NCBI RefSeq assembly: GCF_000238315.3
Contig: NZ_CP011925.1
Coordinates: 1,116,001-1,180,000, forward strand
DNA: 64,000 nt
Origin: Pseudoalteromonas piscicida
GTDB taxonomy: Bacteria > Pseudomonadota > Gammaproteobacteria > Enterobacterales > Alteromonadaceae
Direction: 5' to 3'
Part shown: positions 9,891 through 17,747 of the stretch, piece after piece
Layout of the letters: each line of letters opens with the position of its first letter
How positions within the stretch are numbered: position 1 is the first letter of the stretch
Position numbers and translations under genes: made by a program
The notes under the pieces: model-generated
The model's input: only the letters and a program-made list of their open reading frames with translations
Told to the model about the DNA's origin: nothing
The model's database searches: none

Positions 9891-10599
9891 GGGCTATCCT
9901 TTTAGCGAGAGGTAACCACAACGAAAACGGCAGTAACCTGAGAAGTTTTAAAAATAGAGTAAACCTTTTTGGGAAATGTATTTCTTTGCTGCGCTTTTCT
10001 ATTCCTTTGCTAATGTAACCCACGGCATCATCGACACTTACAATAAATGGCATAGGAAAGTCGTTTTTATCTGTCAACGGCGTTTCTACAAATCCAGGGT
10101 GAACTAAGGTGACATCAATATCTTTTAATGTTGCGGTTAGGGTGCGCGCTAAGTAGCTGACAGCCGCTTTCGACGCACCGTAAGCCTCGGCGCGAGGCAA
10201 AGGTAAAAATGCACTGCTGGAACTTACGATACAAAGTTGCCCGCCTGTTTTCATTTTTGGCAGTAATACGTCTAGGCAGTGGCCGATTGAGATGACGTTG
10301 ATATGCATTACTCGCTCAAACAAATGGCCATCAAATTGGTTGGGATTATCGATATACTCACAACCACCTGCGTTGAGGATCACAAGATCCAAGCCATCAA
10401 TATCTTTGAAGTTGTTTTCTATCTCAACGCGGTTTGTTAAATCAAATGCTTTGCTCTTTGCACCTACGCTGTTTTCTAATTCGTCTAACACTTCTTTATT
10501 GCGACCACAGGCAGTTACTTGATGGGACTGTTTTGCATAAAATTCCGCAAGACCTTTACCTATTCCTGATGTTGCGCCAGTAATTAAAATGTTACTCAT
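9883..10599 (-). CDS. Short-chain dehydrogenase/reductase (SDR family)
   Basis: A 238-residue classical SDR: NAD(P)-binding ITGATSGIGKG at residues 5-15, NAG at about 76, catalytic Ser in IVSSSSAF near 123 and YGASK (Tyr/Lys) near 140. A hydrophobic C-terminal stretch (FTLFLKLLRLLPFSLWLPL) may hold the protein at the membrane. The substrate is unknown; the place in the operon suggests an oxidised lipid or aldehyde. It overlaps the upstream NTF2-like gene by 4 bases. Confidence 0.87.
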   Translation of the reverse strand: MSNILITGATSGIGKGLAEFYAKQSHQVTACGRNKEVLDELENSVGAKSKAFDLTNRVEIENNFKDIDGLDLVILNAGGCEYIDNPNQFDGHLFERVMHINVISIGHCLDVLLPKMKTGGQLCIVSSSSAFLPLPRAEAYGASKAAVSYLARTLTATLKDIDVTLVHPGFVETPLTDKNDFPMPFIVSVDDAVGYISKGIEKRSKEIHFPKRFTLFLKLLRLLPFSLWLPLAKRIARG

Positions 10600-11021
10600 G
10601 CCGTGATCCTTTTATCTAATAGCCGAATAACACCACCGAGCAGTGGGACTTGGCGATACAGCATTTGCGCACTATCAAAGTAATCCCGATGTTGCGCCAC
10701 TTTTTCGCCAATAAAACTCAAACGACTATGACCATCGACTTCTATGAGCTTACCGCCATTTAGCTTGGGGTGTTGATAGGACATAGTCCAGTAGATAAAG
10801 CTGACGTCATCAACTTGATAGGCGTTCGTAACAAGAAATTCGATTTCAAAGACATTTTCATATAACCCTTGAAAATAGCTCGTTAGCGCATCAAGCCCTT
10901 GAATTTTATGAAAAGGATCTACAAAACTGATGTCATCAGTGTAGATTGAAGCCAATTTACCGAGGCAGTATTTGTCTATTTCATTATAAACTGCCACGAA
11001 TCGCTGCGTTCTGTGATCCAT
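10596..11021 (-). CDS. NTF2/SnoaL-like protein
   Basis: This 141-residue protein has the SnoaL-like/NTF2 cone fold signature: a helix followed by IYTDDISFVDPFHKIQG, a helix, then the curved sheet with FIYWTMSYQHP and EVDGHSRLSF. Members bind small hydrophobic ligands or act as isomerases or hydratases; the substrate here is unknown. It starts 6 bases after the photolyase stop and ends in a 4-base overlap with the SDR gene, making it part of the same transcript. NTF2-like genes recur in ChrR-sigma lipid clusters. Confidence 0.8.
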   Translation of the reverse strand: MDHRTQRFVAVYNEIDKYCLGKLASIYTDDISFVDPFHKIQGLDALTSYFQGLYENVFEIEFLVTNAYQVDDVSFIYWTMSYQHPKLNGGKLIEVDGHSRLSFIGEKVAQHRDYFDSAQMLYRQVPLLGGVIRLLDKRITA

Positions 11022-11027
11022 ACCTAT

Positions 11028-12407
11028 TTAAACCTTAAATGCGTCAAGTGCTCTCGCCCTTGCTTCTTTATGATCAACCAGCGGCTCTACATAGTCATCC
11101 TTTCCGCCAAATGCCATTAAATAGTCATGAGGAAAATGAATATGCTTTGCTGGAACATTTTTTAATTCAGGCACATATGTACGAATAAAGGAACCATCGG
11201 GATCAAACTTTTCGCTCTGCGTGATGGGATTAAAAATACGAAAATAAGGCTGCGCGTCACACCCCGTACTTGCAGCCCACTGCCAGCCACCATTATTACT
11301 GGCAAGGTCTCCATCTATTAATTTTGACATAAAATAGGCTTCGCCTTTACGCCAGTCGATGAGCAAGTGTTTGGTTAAAAAGCTCGCAACAATCATGCGT
11401 AGCCGATTGTGCATCCAGCCAGTTTTATTGAGCTGACGCATTGCCGCATCGACAATCGGGTAGCCGGTTTGACCATTACACCAGAGCTCAAACGCTTGGC
11501 TATCGTCACACCACCTAACTGCGTTATATTTATCGTTGAAATTAAAACCTTTACATAAACGCGGGAAAGCGACGATAAGATGGCGATAAAATTCACGCCA
11601 AATGAGTTCGTTCACCCAACAAAACTCTGGCTTACTTGGGTTTTCAAGCACTTCGGGGTAATGAAGTTGGATCTGCGCGATGAGCTGCTTGGGCGACACA
11701 ATGCCTAATGCCAAGTATGGGCTGAGCCCCGAAGTCCCTTTAATTGCAGGGAAATCGCGATCATCTTGGTAGTCTGCTAGTTTATCCTTAATAAAACGGT
11801 TTACAATCGTGACAATGGCATTATCATCGGCTGGCCACTTTTCAGATTCATTGGTCATCTCGAAGAAAGCCGGCTTTTTGAAATTAGCTTTATGTTGTTT
11901 GTCCAATGGCCAGCTAGAAAAGTGAAATTGCTGCCCCACAAAACGTTTTAACCATGCTTTTTTAAAGGGGGTAAACACCTTGAACATCTCACCGGAGCCC
12001 GTAAGCACAGAGCCCGGTTTGGCAACGAGATCGCCATCGAATAATCTTAACGTGATCACAGTTGCACACGCTTCATCGCGGGCCACTTCATTTACTTCGT
12101 ACTCTTTATTCGCGTACAAGCAATCAATGCCTTTATCGTCACAAACAACTTGAAGCTGCGCCGGCAGCTCAGCAAATGTGCTTGCTTCAATGATATGTAG
12201 CGTAATGCCAAATTCGCACAGCTGGCTGCCAAGCTCAAGTAATCTGCGCTCAAGTAGGTCGAGCTGAATACTGGCTACGTTGTGTGACTGCCACTGTGGC
12301 TTGCAATAAAAAAAGAGCGCATCGCGAGCGCCCTCATTCACGGCTTCAATCAAAGCCTCGTTGCCGTAAACCCTGAGATCACGGCGAAACCAAAAAGCTG
12401 TTTTCAC
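11028..12407 (-). CDS. phrB: Deoxyribodipyrimidine photo-lyase (class I CPD photolyase)
   Basis: This 459-residue enzyme repairs UV-made cyclobutane pyrimidine dimers using blue light, with FAD and a light-harvesting cofactor. The N-terminal Rossmann domain (WFRRDLRVYGNEAL) binds the antenna; the C-terminal helical domain carries the FAD and DNA contacts GTSGLSPYLALGIVSP, WREFYRHL, GYPIVDAAMRQLN-TGWMHNR and SNNGGWQWAASTGCDAQPYF. Length and motifs are complete, so it should be active. It starts 2 bases after the DUF1722 stop inside the sigma/anti-sigma operon. phr genes are core members of ChrR-controlled regulons. Confidence 0.95.
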   Translation of the reverse strand: MKTAFWFRRDLRVYGNEALIEAVNEGARDALFFYCKPQWQSHNVASIQLDLLERRLLELGSQLCEFGITLHIIEASTFAELPAQLQVVCDDKGIDCLYANKEYEVNEVARDEACATVITLRLFDGDLVAKPGSVLTGSGEMFKVFTPFKKAWLKRFVGQQFHFSSWPLDKQHKANFKKPAFFEMTNESEKWPADDNAIVTIVNRFIKDKLADYQDDRDFPAIKGTSGLSPYLALGIVSPKQLIAQIQLHYPEVLENPSKPEFCWVNELIWREFYRHLIVAFPRLCKGFNFNDKYNAVRWCDDSQAFELWCNGQTGYPIVDAAMRQLNKTGWMHNRLRMIVASFLTKHLLIDWRKGEAYFMSKLIDGDLASNNGGWQWAASTGCDAQPYFRIFNPITQSEKFDPDGSFIRTYVPELKNVPAKHIHFPHDYLMAFGGKDDYVEPLVDHKEARARALDAFKV

Positions 12408-12409
12408 TA

Positions 12410-12853
12410 TTAAATTCCGAATCTTAAACGCAGTTCGTTAGGGTATGGGTTAAAATACACTTGGCTTTGCAAATACGCTTTAGGATGCACAGTAAGGTGA
12501 TGCTTGAGTAAGGTCAACGGTACATATAAAGGTACAATACCCTTACGATATTCATCTATTGCGCCACACATCTCTTGCTTCTCGATGCTCGAAAGCTCGT
12601 TCTTAAAATATCCCTGTAGATGCGTTAACGTGTTTGCTTGATTTTTGCGATTGGCAGGCTTGCTCAGTGCTGACATCAAACCACTGATATATTTATGTTT
12701 CAGCGTGTCTCTATCAAATTGCTTGCCATCACCAAGTAAACGACCTAAATCTTTATAGGCTTGGTAATTATGGCTCATCAACAGATATTTGTGCTTGGCG
12801 TGGAAATTCGTCAGCTCGTGTAGACCGATGTTTTCCGATTGAGTTAGTTCCTG
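12410..12853 (-). pseudogene. DUF1722 (YbgA) domain, 3' half of a DUF523-DUF1722 gene cut by an in-frame TGA
   Basis: From TTG at 12781 or ATG at 12778 a product of about 122-123 residues can be made, but the conserved YbgA opening (LTNFHAKHKYLL) lies in the same frame before that, encoded by 12782-12853, and is joined without any other stop to the DUF523 frame upstream. Only the TGA at 12854-12856 separates them. Relatives have both domains in one protein of about 320 residues; joined here they give 319. The piece could be translated separately from an internal start but would lack its conserved N-terminus, so it is marked as the downstream part of a broken gene. YbgA function is not established; it adjoins photolyase in many gammaproteobacteria, including E. 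coli. Confidence 0.72.
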
Positions 12854-13369
12854 TCAGCTTTTATAGACGAATACCCGCATTACGAAGTTTTCTCTGAGAT
12901 GCATGTCATTCAATCTACCATTTTCCTCGCAAGGTAAAAGCGGATTGTGTTTTATGATTTGCTCAGCAAAAATACCAATACCTTCAGATGTGTTACCAGT
13001 TCCTGCTTCGTTATAGACCTTAACACGCTCCATTCCACAGCTTGGGCTTTTGGCGCAAAACACAAAGCCGGAAAGGCTTTGTGCCTGAGAAGTTGCAACC
13101 TTTTCGCCAAACTCCTTAAGCTTTGGTGCGACATCTTCTTTACCATCAGGGCGACTAACTTTGATAATGTCGCCTACACGGATCTGTCTGATGGTTGGTC
13201 TTGGAATTGGCATACCTATCGCAACTTCCGGGCAAAAGCGCACATACTCAACATGTTCGGCGAATTCATCCATACAAAAGTTTGAACGCTTGTGGCCTGA
13301 GTCAAATCTCACTTTGTCTCCAGCCAAACACGCGCTAATGCCAATTTTTATTGGTGATGAAAATTTCAT
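12854..13369 (-). pseudogene. DUF523 domain, 5' half of the same gene, ending at the in-frame TGA
   Basis: This 171-residue part has a full DUF523 domain: IGISACLAGDKVRFDSGHKR at the start, FCPEVAIGMPIPRPTIRQI, and the Cys motif FCAKSPSCGMERVKVY near residue 105. It ends with ENFVMRVFVYKS then TGA. In fused relatives the next residue after Y-[RK]-x is Trp (F-x-Y-R-R-W-type), so a TGG to TGA change is the simplest explanation. The domain itself is complete and could work alone, as single-domain DUF523 proteins exist. It starts 15 bases after the anti-sigma stop, with AAAGGA upstream. Confidence 0.72.
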
Positions 13370-13384
13370 TTCGCAACTATTCCT

Positions 13385-14035
13385 TTAATAAATCAACTTA
13401 CCAATTGGGTTTAACAGCTTACTTAACCCTTTATTAAAGTGTAGTGCACTACTTACCACGGTAAAGCACAGGCAGCCTTCTTTTGTGCGCGGAGAATGAT
13501 TATGTTTGCCGTCTTGCCAAATAAAGTCGCCCGGTACGTATTCCCCTGCTTCATCTGCAAAATCGCCGTCAAGTAACAAGGTGATTTCAAAGCCTGTGTG
13601 AGTGTGCTCTGGAATTTCGCCTTCCGCACCAATTTGTAAAAGACTTGAGCGTAAGTTGCCGTCTTCTAGCAATAACCGGGAGCGGGCGATTTTGCCTACA
13701 CCTGAAAATTTGGTGCGGTCGATATTCGCAATAGCCCGAGGTAACTGAACATCCCTGCCCTGATAGTTAAATGTGGGTTGGATATATTCTTTAACTTCGT
13801 CTATTTCGTCATCCAGTGTTATCGCTTGCATCATCGCCTCGAAATCGCTGCTTAGTGCAGAGCCAATGTCTCCTCCAAGCTGAACTCTCGCTGCTTGCGC
13901 TTCAAGCTGTTGGGTCTTTTTCTGGCAACAAGGACATAGCTCGACATGTGCTGCAATTGCAACACTGATACTCGCAGGCAAGTTGCCTTCGACAAATTGG
14001 CTTAATAATGAATCATTAGGGTGATGCTTAATCAT
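13385..14035 (-). CDS. chrR: ChrR-type anti-sigma factor (zinc ASD plus cupin)
   Basis: This 216-residue protein has an N-terminal zinc anti-sigma domain with His5, His30, Cys34 and Cys37 (HxxxCxxC as HVELCPCC) and a C-terminal cupin domain with a second metal site (EHTHTGFE and GKHNHSP). In Rhodobacter sphaeroides ChrR the first domain holds the sigma factor inactive and the cupin domain is needed for release by singlet oxygen. All metal ligands of both domains are visible here. It overlaps the sigma gene by 4 bases (ATGA), the usual coupling that gives equal amounts of the two proteins. Confidence 0.93.
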   Translation of the reverse strand: MIKHHPNDSLLSQFVEGNLPASISVAIAAHVELCPCCQKKTQQLEAQAARVQLGGDIGSALSSDFEAMMQAITLDDEIDEVKEYIQPTFNYQGRDVQLPRAIANIDRTKFSGVGKIARSRLLLEDGNLRSSLLQIGAEGEIPEHTHTGFEITLLLDGDFADEAGEYVPGDFIWQDGKHNHSPRTKEGCLCFTVVSSALHFNKGLSKLLNPIGKLIY

Positions 14036-14652
14036 GCTTGATCTCCCATTTCAGCGCGAAGTTTTTGTAAAGCAAGCCGTAAACGTGACTTAACCGTCCC
14101 GACAGGTATATTAAGATGCTCTGCCAATTGTTCTTGAGACATTTCTTGAAAATACACGCCTTTGACTATGTCTCGTTGTGCTGGCGGCAACTTGTTGATA
14201 TATTTTTGAATTTGCGCCGTTTGCAAGTGATCTTGAAAACCGTCGTCGTCAGCTTGTGAGTCTTGAATTATCGGCCAGATGTCTTCACTGATGTGTTCTT
14301 CTTTATTACTCTTCATCTTGCGCAGTGCATCGAACGACGCGTTACGCATTACAGTATAGATCCACGTTGTGGCTGCACCTTTGTCATGATGATAAAGGTG
14401 TGCTTTACGCCATACTGACGTCATCGTATCTTGTACAAGCTCCATCGCTTGGGCATCATTCCCAAATTGTTTCACACCAAAGCGCCTGATTTTTGGCGCA
14501 AAGTACTCGAACAAGAATGCAAAAGCTTTGCGATCTCGTTTTTCTGCAACTTTAACCAATGCGTCTGATAACGCTTGAGAGGGAGTTTCTTGCACTGCTT
14601 TGCGAGTTCCTGATTGAACGTTGCAATCTGTGGATTGCTGTTGGCCTAACAT
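14032..14652 (-). CDS. ECF sigma factor of the RpoE-ChrR (singlet oxygen) group
   Basis: This 206-residue sigma-70 family protein has region 2 (FLFEYFAPKIRRFGVKQF, then ELVQDTMTSVWRKA and TWIYTVMRNASFDALRK) and region 4 (LPPAQRDIVKGVYF followed by the helix-turn-helix LAEHLNIPVGTVKSRLRLAL). The following ChrR gene places it in the ECF11 group that answers singlet oxygen. GGAAGGTGAG precedes the ATG. A promoter of its own type lies 32 bases upstream, pointing to autoactivation. It is expected to drive the ten genes downstream to 6149 and probably the LON-domain gene. Confidence 0.94.
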   Translation of the reverse strand: MLGQQQSTDCNVQSGTRKAVQETPSQALSDALVKVAEKRDRKAFAFLFEYFAPKIRRFGVKQFGNDAQAMELVQDTMTSVWRKAHLYHHDKGAATTWIYTVMRNASFDALRKMKSNKEEHISEDIWPIIQDSQADDDGFQDHLQTAQIQKYINKLPPAQRDIVKGVYFQEMSQEQLAEHLNIPVGTVKSRLRLALQKLRAEMGDQA

Positions 14653-14683
14653 AGCTCACCTTCCAATTTATAATTATAAGCAG

Positions 14684-14712
14684 TATTACGCTGGAAAACT
14701 TGGCAAGGATCA
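14684..14712 (-). promoter_or_regulatory. Candidate ECF-sigma (RpoE-ChrR type) promoter of the stress operon
   Basis: On the minus strand TGATCC (14707-14712), an 18-base spacer and TAATA (14684-14688) stand 32 bases before the sigma start codon. This fits the TGATCC-N18-TAA form known for promoters of this sigma group. The -35 begins one base after the stop of the LON-domain gene. Confidence 0.75.
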
Positions 14713-15285
14713 CTATTTTTCATCTAATACAGTATGTAAGAACTCTGCCACCTGTTCAAATGTTTGTGCTTGTTTTATTTTCAGTTTTTGAGTCATAGAG
14801 ATAGGTAAGATTTCTAACCAACGATAAGCAACCCAAAGAGGTTGAGTAAAATGCTTGTCACGGTATAAATCATCAAGGACCGGGTTGGCGATAAAAACAC
14901 TCTGAAGCTTATCAACAAGGGTTTCGTCAACTAGACTAAATGCTTCTTCGCTACATTGCCATGGCGGCCCATCAATAATGTCACAATCGCCGTAACGCAA
15001 AGATTGTGAGTCTACTTCCACATTGCTGATCGCGACGCGCGATAATGCCTCAACATCGATGAGCAGCTGACCATCATCATCTTGTGAAAAGTCGACGATT
15101 TTAACGTGCACGCCTTCTTTTGACACATTGTTCTGCGTGTCCGCGAGGTATGGGCATAACACAAAACCCTGCTCTGTTTTAGCGGCTTCTTTCACCATGT
15201 ATAAATAGCGCTGCTCAAAGATCCGCAAGCGAGTAAATCCGCCAGGAAGCAAGAATATTGGCAATGGAAATAAAGCTAGTTTCAT
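14713..15285 (-). CDS. LON N-terminal (substrate-binding) domain protein
   Basis: This 190-residue protein is a stand-alone LON substrate-binding domain: LALFPLPIFLLPGGFTRLRIFEQRYLYMV (opening motif LFPLP then E-QRY) and GVHVKIVDF. It lacks the ATPase and protease parts of Lon. Such proteins are probably adaptors or sensors of damaged proteins; the task is unknown. Its own promoter resembles that of the sigma operon next to it, so a link to the oxidative response is likely. It ends just before the sigma promoter. Confidence 0.88.
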   Translation of the reverse strand: MKLALFPLPIFLLPGGFTRLRIFEQRYLYMVKEAAKTEQGFVLCPYLADTQNNVSKEGVHVKIVDFSQDDDGQLLIDVEALSRVAISNVEVDSQSLRYGDCDIIDGPPWQCSEEAFSLVDETLVDKLQSVFIANPVLDDLYRDKHFTQPLWVAYRWLEILPISMTQKLKIKQAQTFEQVAEFLHTVLDEK

Positions 15286-15317
15286 AATTCCCGTTCAAAT
15301 ATACAAAAACTAACGAT

Positions 15318-15346
15318 AATTACGACTGCTCTATTTATCTGGATCA
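15318..15346 (-). promoter_or_regulatory. Second candidate ECF-sigma promoter, before the LON-domain gene
   Basis: TGATCC (15341-15346 on the minus strand), an 18-base spacer and TAATT (15318-15322) lie 33 bases before the ATG at 15285. Spacing and distance to the start codon copy the promoter at 14684-14712. Confidence 0.6.
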
Positions 15347-15365
15347 GTTAACGCTAAATTTATAA

Positions 15366-15686
15366 CTATTCCCAAACACAGTGTTTAGCTATCACGTTAC
15401 TATTTGAGAATGTGACGCCCTCAGCTTGCAAGCGCGATTTTTGCTCTTGAAATTTACTACTGTCTTGAGGAAAAGAAATACGCCGTTGGCTATTTACTAC
15501 TCTGTACCAAGGTAAAGTTGAACCGTTTGGTAGGTTTTTCAGCAATTGACCTACTTTTCTCGCATGTTTTGGGGAGCCTGCTAATCTCGCTATTTGCCCA
15601 TACGACGCAACTTTTCCAAATGGGATACCGCCAATTACGGTGAAGACTTTTTCAGCGAGTTCTTGTTGAGGATTGCTGCTTTTCAT
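15366..15686 (-). CDS. Alkyltransferase-like protein (ATL, MGMT family without active Cys)
   Basis: This 106-residue protein matches the DNA-binding C-terminal domain of O6-alkylguanine transferases: IPFGKVASYGQIARLAGSPKHARKVG (shortened: FGKVASYGQIA) and LPWYRVVNSQRRI. The family active site PCHR is replaced by PWYR, so it cannot remove the alkyl group itself. ATL proteins bind O6-alkylguanine and hand it to nucleotide excision repair. Its start overlaps the end of the LysR gene by 35 bases, so it is probably cotranslated with it. Confidence 0.9.
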   Translation of the reverse strand: MKSSNPQQELAEKVFTVIGGIPFGKVASYGQIARLAGSPKHARKVGQLLKNLPNGSTLPWYRVVNSQRRISFPQDSSKFQEQKSRLQAEGVTFSNSNVIAKHCVWE

Positions 15687-16566
15687 ATTGAATATTTAAC
15701 TCTTTTAATTTGTCCCAAAAATATCTTGCTACTGGTCCATGGTGGGAAATATGCAAACGATACGCGTGGATCTCGGCTTCAAATTCATCCTTTCTATCGA
15801 ACACCCTCACTTGTTGCAAAACACCAGACTCTAATTCTTCTCTACAAAGGTCAAGGCCGATTAAGGCATAGCCCATACCTTGCAATAAGTATCTTTTTAT
15901 TGCCAGTGCGTCATCGAGTTTCATTACATTATTACTATTTCTGTATGCCAAGCGCTCACTGTCAAACTTGAATTTACTTTCTTTCATTGCAAGAGAAGGG
16001 TATTGCGCAAGCTCCGAAAAACTAAGCTCTGGTGGCATATATCCCGTTAATGAGACTAAGCCTAATTTTACGTGTCCAATCGGCATTGATTCTAAATCGC
16101 CAGTTGAATGAAAAAGGTCAAACCAAGGCCCTATGCCAAGGTTTGCAATCCCCTGTGTGACTTGCTCAAGCGCAAAAAAACGTTTACCACTTGAGATGTT
16201 CATTTCAGTTGCGGGAAACTTAATGAAGGCATTGCCTAATACTTGATCAATCTGGTTTTGATATACGATCGGTTCGTAACAGATGTTAAAGCTTGGTTCA
16301 TTACCCGCCGCAAATTCAGTCGCGAGTAATGACAAATCTCTATGATGATTAAGCAATTTTTCGGCTTCAAAATAAAATCGACGACCTTGCTCTGTTAACA
16401 CATTGCGATATTTCTCACGCTCAAAAAGGGCAAATCCCAAAGATTGTTCTAATCTTTTAATTGATTGAGAGACCGCAGGCTGTGTCTTATGAAGCTTATT
16501 TGCTGCTTCGGTAAGGCTAGGCGCTTCAACAACGGTGCAAAACGCTGCTAAGTCCGAAATCTTCAT
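15652..16566 (-). CDS. LysR-family transcriptional regulator
   Basis: This 304-residue protein has the LysR N-terminal winged helix-turn-helix (FCTVVEAPSLTEAANKLHKT then QPAVSQSIKRLEQSLG) and the C-terminal effector-binding domain. It is divergent from the RND pump genes across a 100-base gap, the usual layout for a regulator and its target, so it probably controls the pump in response to an exported compound. The effector is unknown. The downstream ATL gene overlaps its end. Confidence 0.93.
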   Translation of the reverse strand: MKISDLAAFCTVVEAPSLTEAANKLHKTQPAVSQSIKRLEQSLGFALFEREKYRNVLTEQGRRFYFEAEKLLNHHRDLSLLATEFAAGNEPSFNICYEPIVYQNQIDQVLGNAFIKFPATEMNISSGKRFFALEQVTQGIANLGIGPWFDLFHSTGDLESMPIGHVKLGLVSLTGYMPPELSFSELAQYPSLAMKESKFKFDSERLAYRNSNNVMKLDDALAIKRYLLQGMGYALIGLDLCREELESGVLQQVRVFDRKDEFEAEIHAYRLHISHHGPVARYFWDKLKELNIQYEKQQSSTRTR

Positions 16567-16577
16567 AAATAAATCTT

Positions 16578-16634
16578 ATGCAGTATAGAATGTTTTATAA
16601 TTTTTATTTTATATGTAATTCCATTATTCTGCAT
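16578..16634. promoter_or_regulatory. Candidate LysR operator between the regulator and the pump
   Basis: ATGCAGTATA at 16578-16587 is repeated in inverse orientation as TATTCTGCAT at 16625-16634 (9 of 10 bases). The pair lies in the divergent promoter region, which is otherwise AT-rich. Assignment to the LysR protein is inference. Confidence 0.35.
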
Positions 16635-16666
16635 GCATTAAAATTGACGTTGTCATGGAGAACAAT

Positions 16667-17746
16667 ATGTTAAGAGTGTTTTCTGGAATTGTGCTGGCTA
16701 CCCTATTAGTGGGCTGCCAAGAGCAAGCAGAACAAGCCCCAACAGAAGCCCCTAACCGTCCGGTTAAAATTCACACGGTTTCGGATCCCAATAGCAGCAC
16801 GCTTCGCAGTTTCCCTGCTGAAGTGGTGGCAAATCAAGGCTCCTATCTTGCCTTTCGTGTGAATGGCGAACTTATCGAGTTTCCAGTTCTCGCAGGCCAA
16901 GACGTACAAAAGGGGCAATTGCTAGCCAAGCTTGATCCTGAAGATTTCAACCTGCAATATGAACAACGTAAAGCCCAATTTGAACTGGCTAAATCGCAGT
17001 TATCGAGAATTAAACCGTTATTTGAAAAAGGCATAGCGACTAAAGCTGAGTTTGATAAAGCAAATGCAGATAAGCAAGTTGCCGAGTCTGCATTTAAAAT
17101 TGCTAAAACAAACCTCGAATATAGCGAACTTAGAGCACCGTTTAGTGGTACTGTTGCCAAGGTATTTGTCAAAAATTACGAAAACGTCGTAGCAAAGCAA
17201 AATATTCTTCGCCTTGAAACACGCGATATGATGGATGTGGTTATTCAAGTTCCTGAGCGCATCGTTGCACGTGTTGATAAAGATTCTGATTACAAACCGA
17301 CTGTTGTCTTTGATGGCTACCCAAGTAAGTCTTACCCGCTTACGATTAAGGAATGGGATACGCAGGCAGACCCTGCAACCTTAACCTACAAAGTCGTATT
17401 TAGTCTTCCAATCCCCGAGGACTTCAATTTGTTCGCAGGTATGACTGGCCATGTTTACGTTGACCCAAGCAAAATTACGAACCGTGAAAATACGGCAATC
17501 ATCGTACCTAACCAAGCAGTATTCTCCGATAAAAAGCAAGGCACAGAGGGAAATAGTTACGTTTGGGTATATCAAAGCGATAAGCAGACCGTAACAAAAC
17601 GCGAAGTCACCGTTGGTCAACTTAATCATACCGGTATTGAGGTATTGTCGGGTCTTGAACCTAGTGAAGAAATTGTTGCTGCGGGCGTGCATTACTTGCA
17701 AGAAGGCGCAAAAGTGAGACCTTGGACTAAAGAAAGAGGTCTGTAA
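16667..17746 (+). CDS. RND efflux periplasmic adaptor (membrane fusion protein)
   Basis: This 359-residue adaptor has a lipoprotein signal (LLVGC, Cys near residue 17), a lipoyl-like barrel half (FRVNGELIEFPVLAGQDVQKG), a coiled-coil hairpin (about residues 95-150), the second lipoyl half (ELRAPFSGTVAKVFV) and beta-barrel and membrane-proximal domains. It joins the permease to an outer-membrane channel, which is not encoded here. The Met at 16667 is preferred because GGAG lies 6 bases before it; the ATG at 16655 contains that ribosome site. It precedes the permease by 1 base. Confidence 0.92.
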   Translation: MLRVFSGIVLATLLVGCQEQAEQAPTEAPNRPVKIHTVSDPNSSTLRSFPAEVVANQGSYLAFRVNGELIEFPVLAGQDVQKGQLLAKLDPEDFNLQYEQRKAQFELAKSQLSRIKPLFEKGIATKAEFDKANADKQVAESAFKIAKTNLEYSELRAPFSGTVAKVFVKNYENVVAKQNILRLETRDMMDVVIQVPERIVARVDKDSDYKPTVVFDGYPSKSYPLTIKEWDTQADPATLTYKVVFSLPIPEDFNLFAGMTGHVYVDPSKITNRENTAIIVPNQAVFSDKKQGTEGNSYVWVYQSDKQTVTKREVTVGQLNHTGIEVLSGLEPSEEIVAAGVHYLQEGAKVRPWTKERGL

Positions 17747-17747
17747 T

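Noticed and set aside
12840..12856. TGA in the DUF523-DUF1722 gene as a selenocysteine codon
   Set aside because: Relatives have Trp, not Cys, at this place, and the bases just after it form no convincing bacterial SECIS hairpin by eye.
13010..13370. A promoter between the anti-sigma gene and DUF523
   Set aside because: Only 15 bases separate the genes, with a ribosome site; no TGATCC element is placed there.
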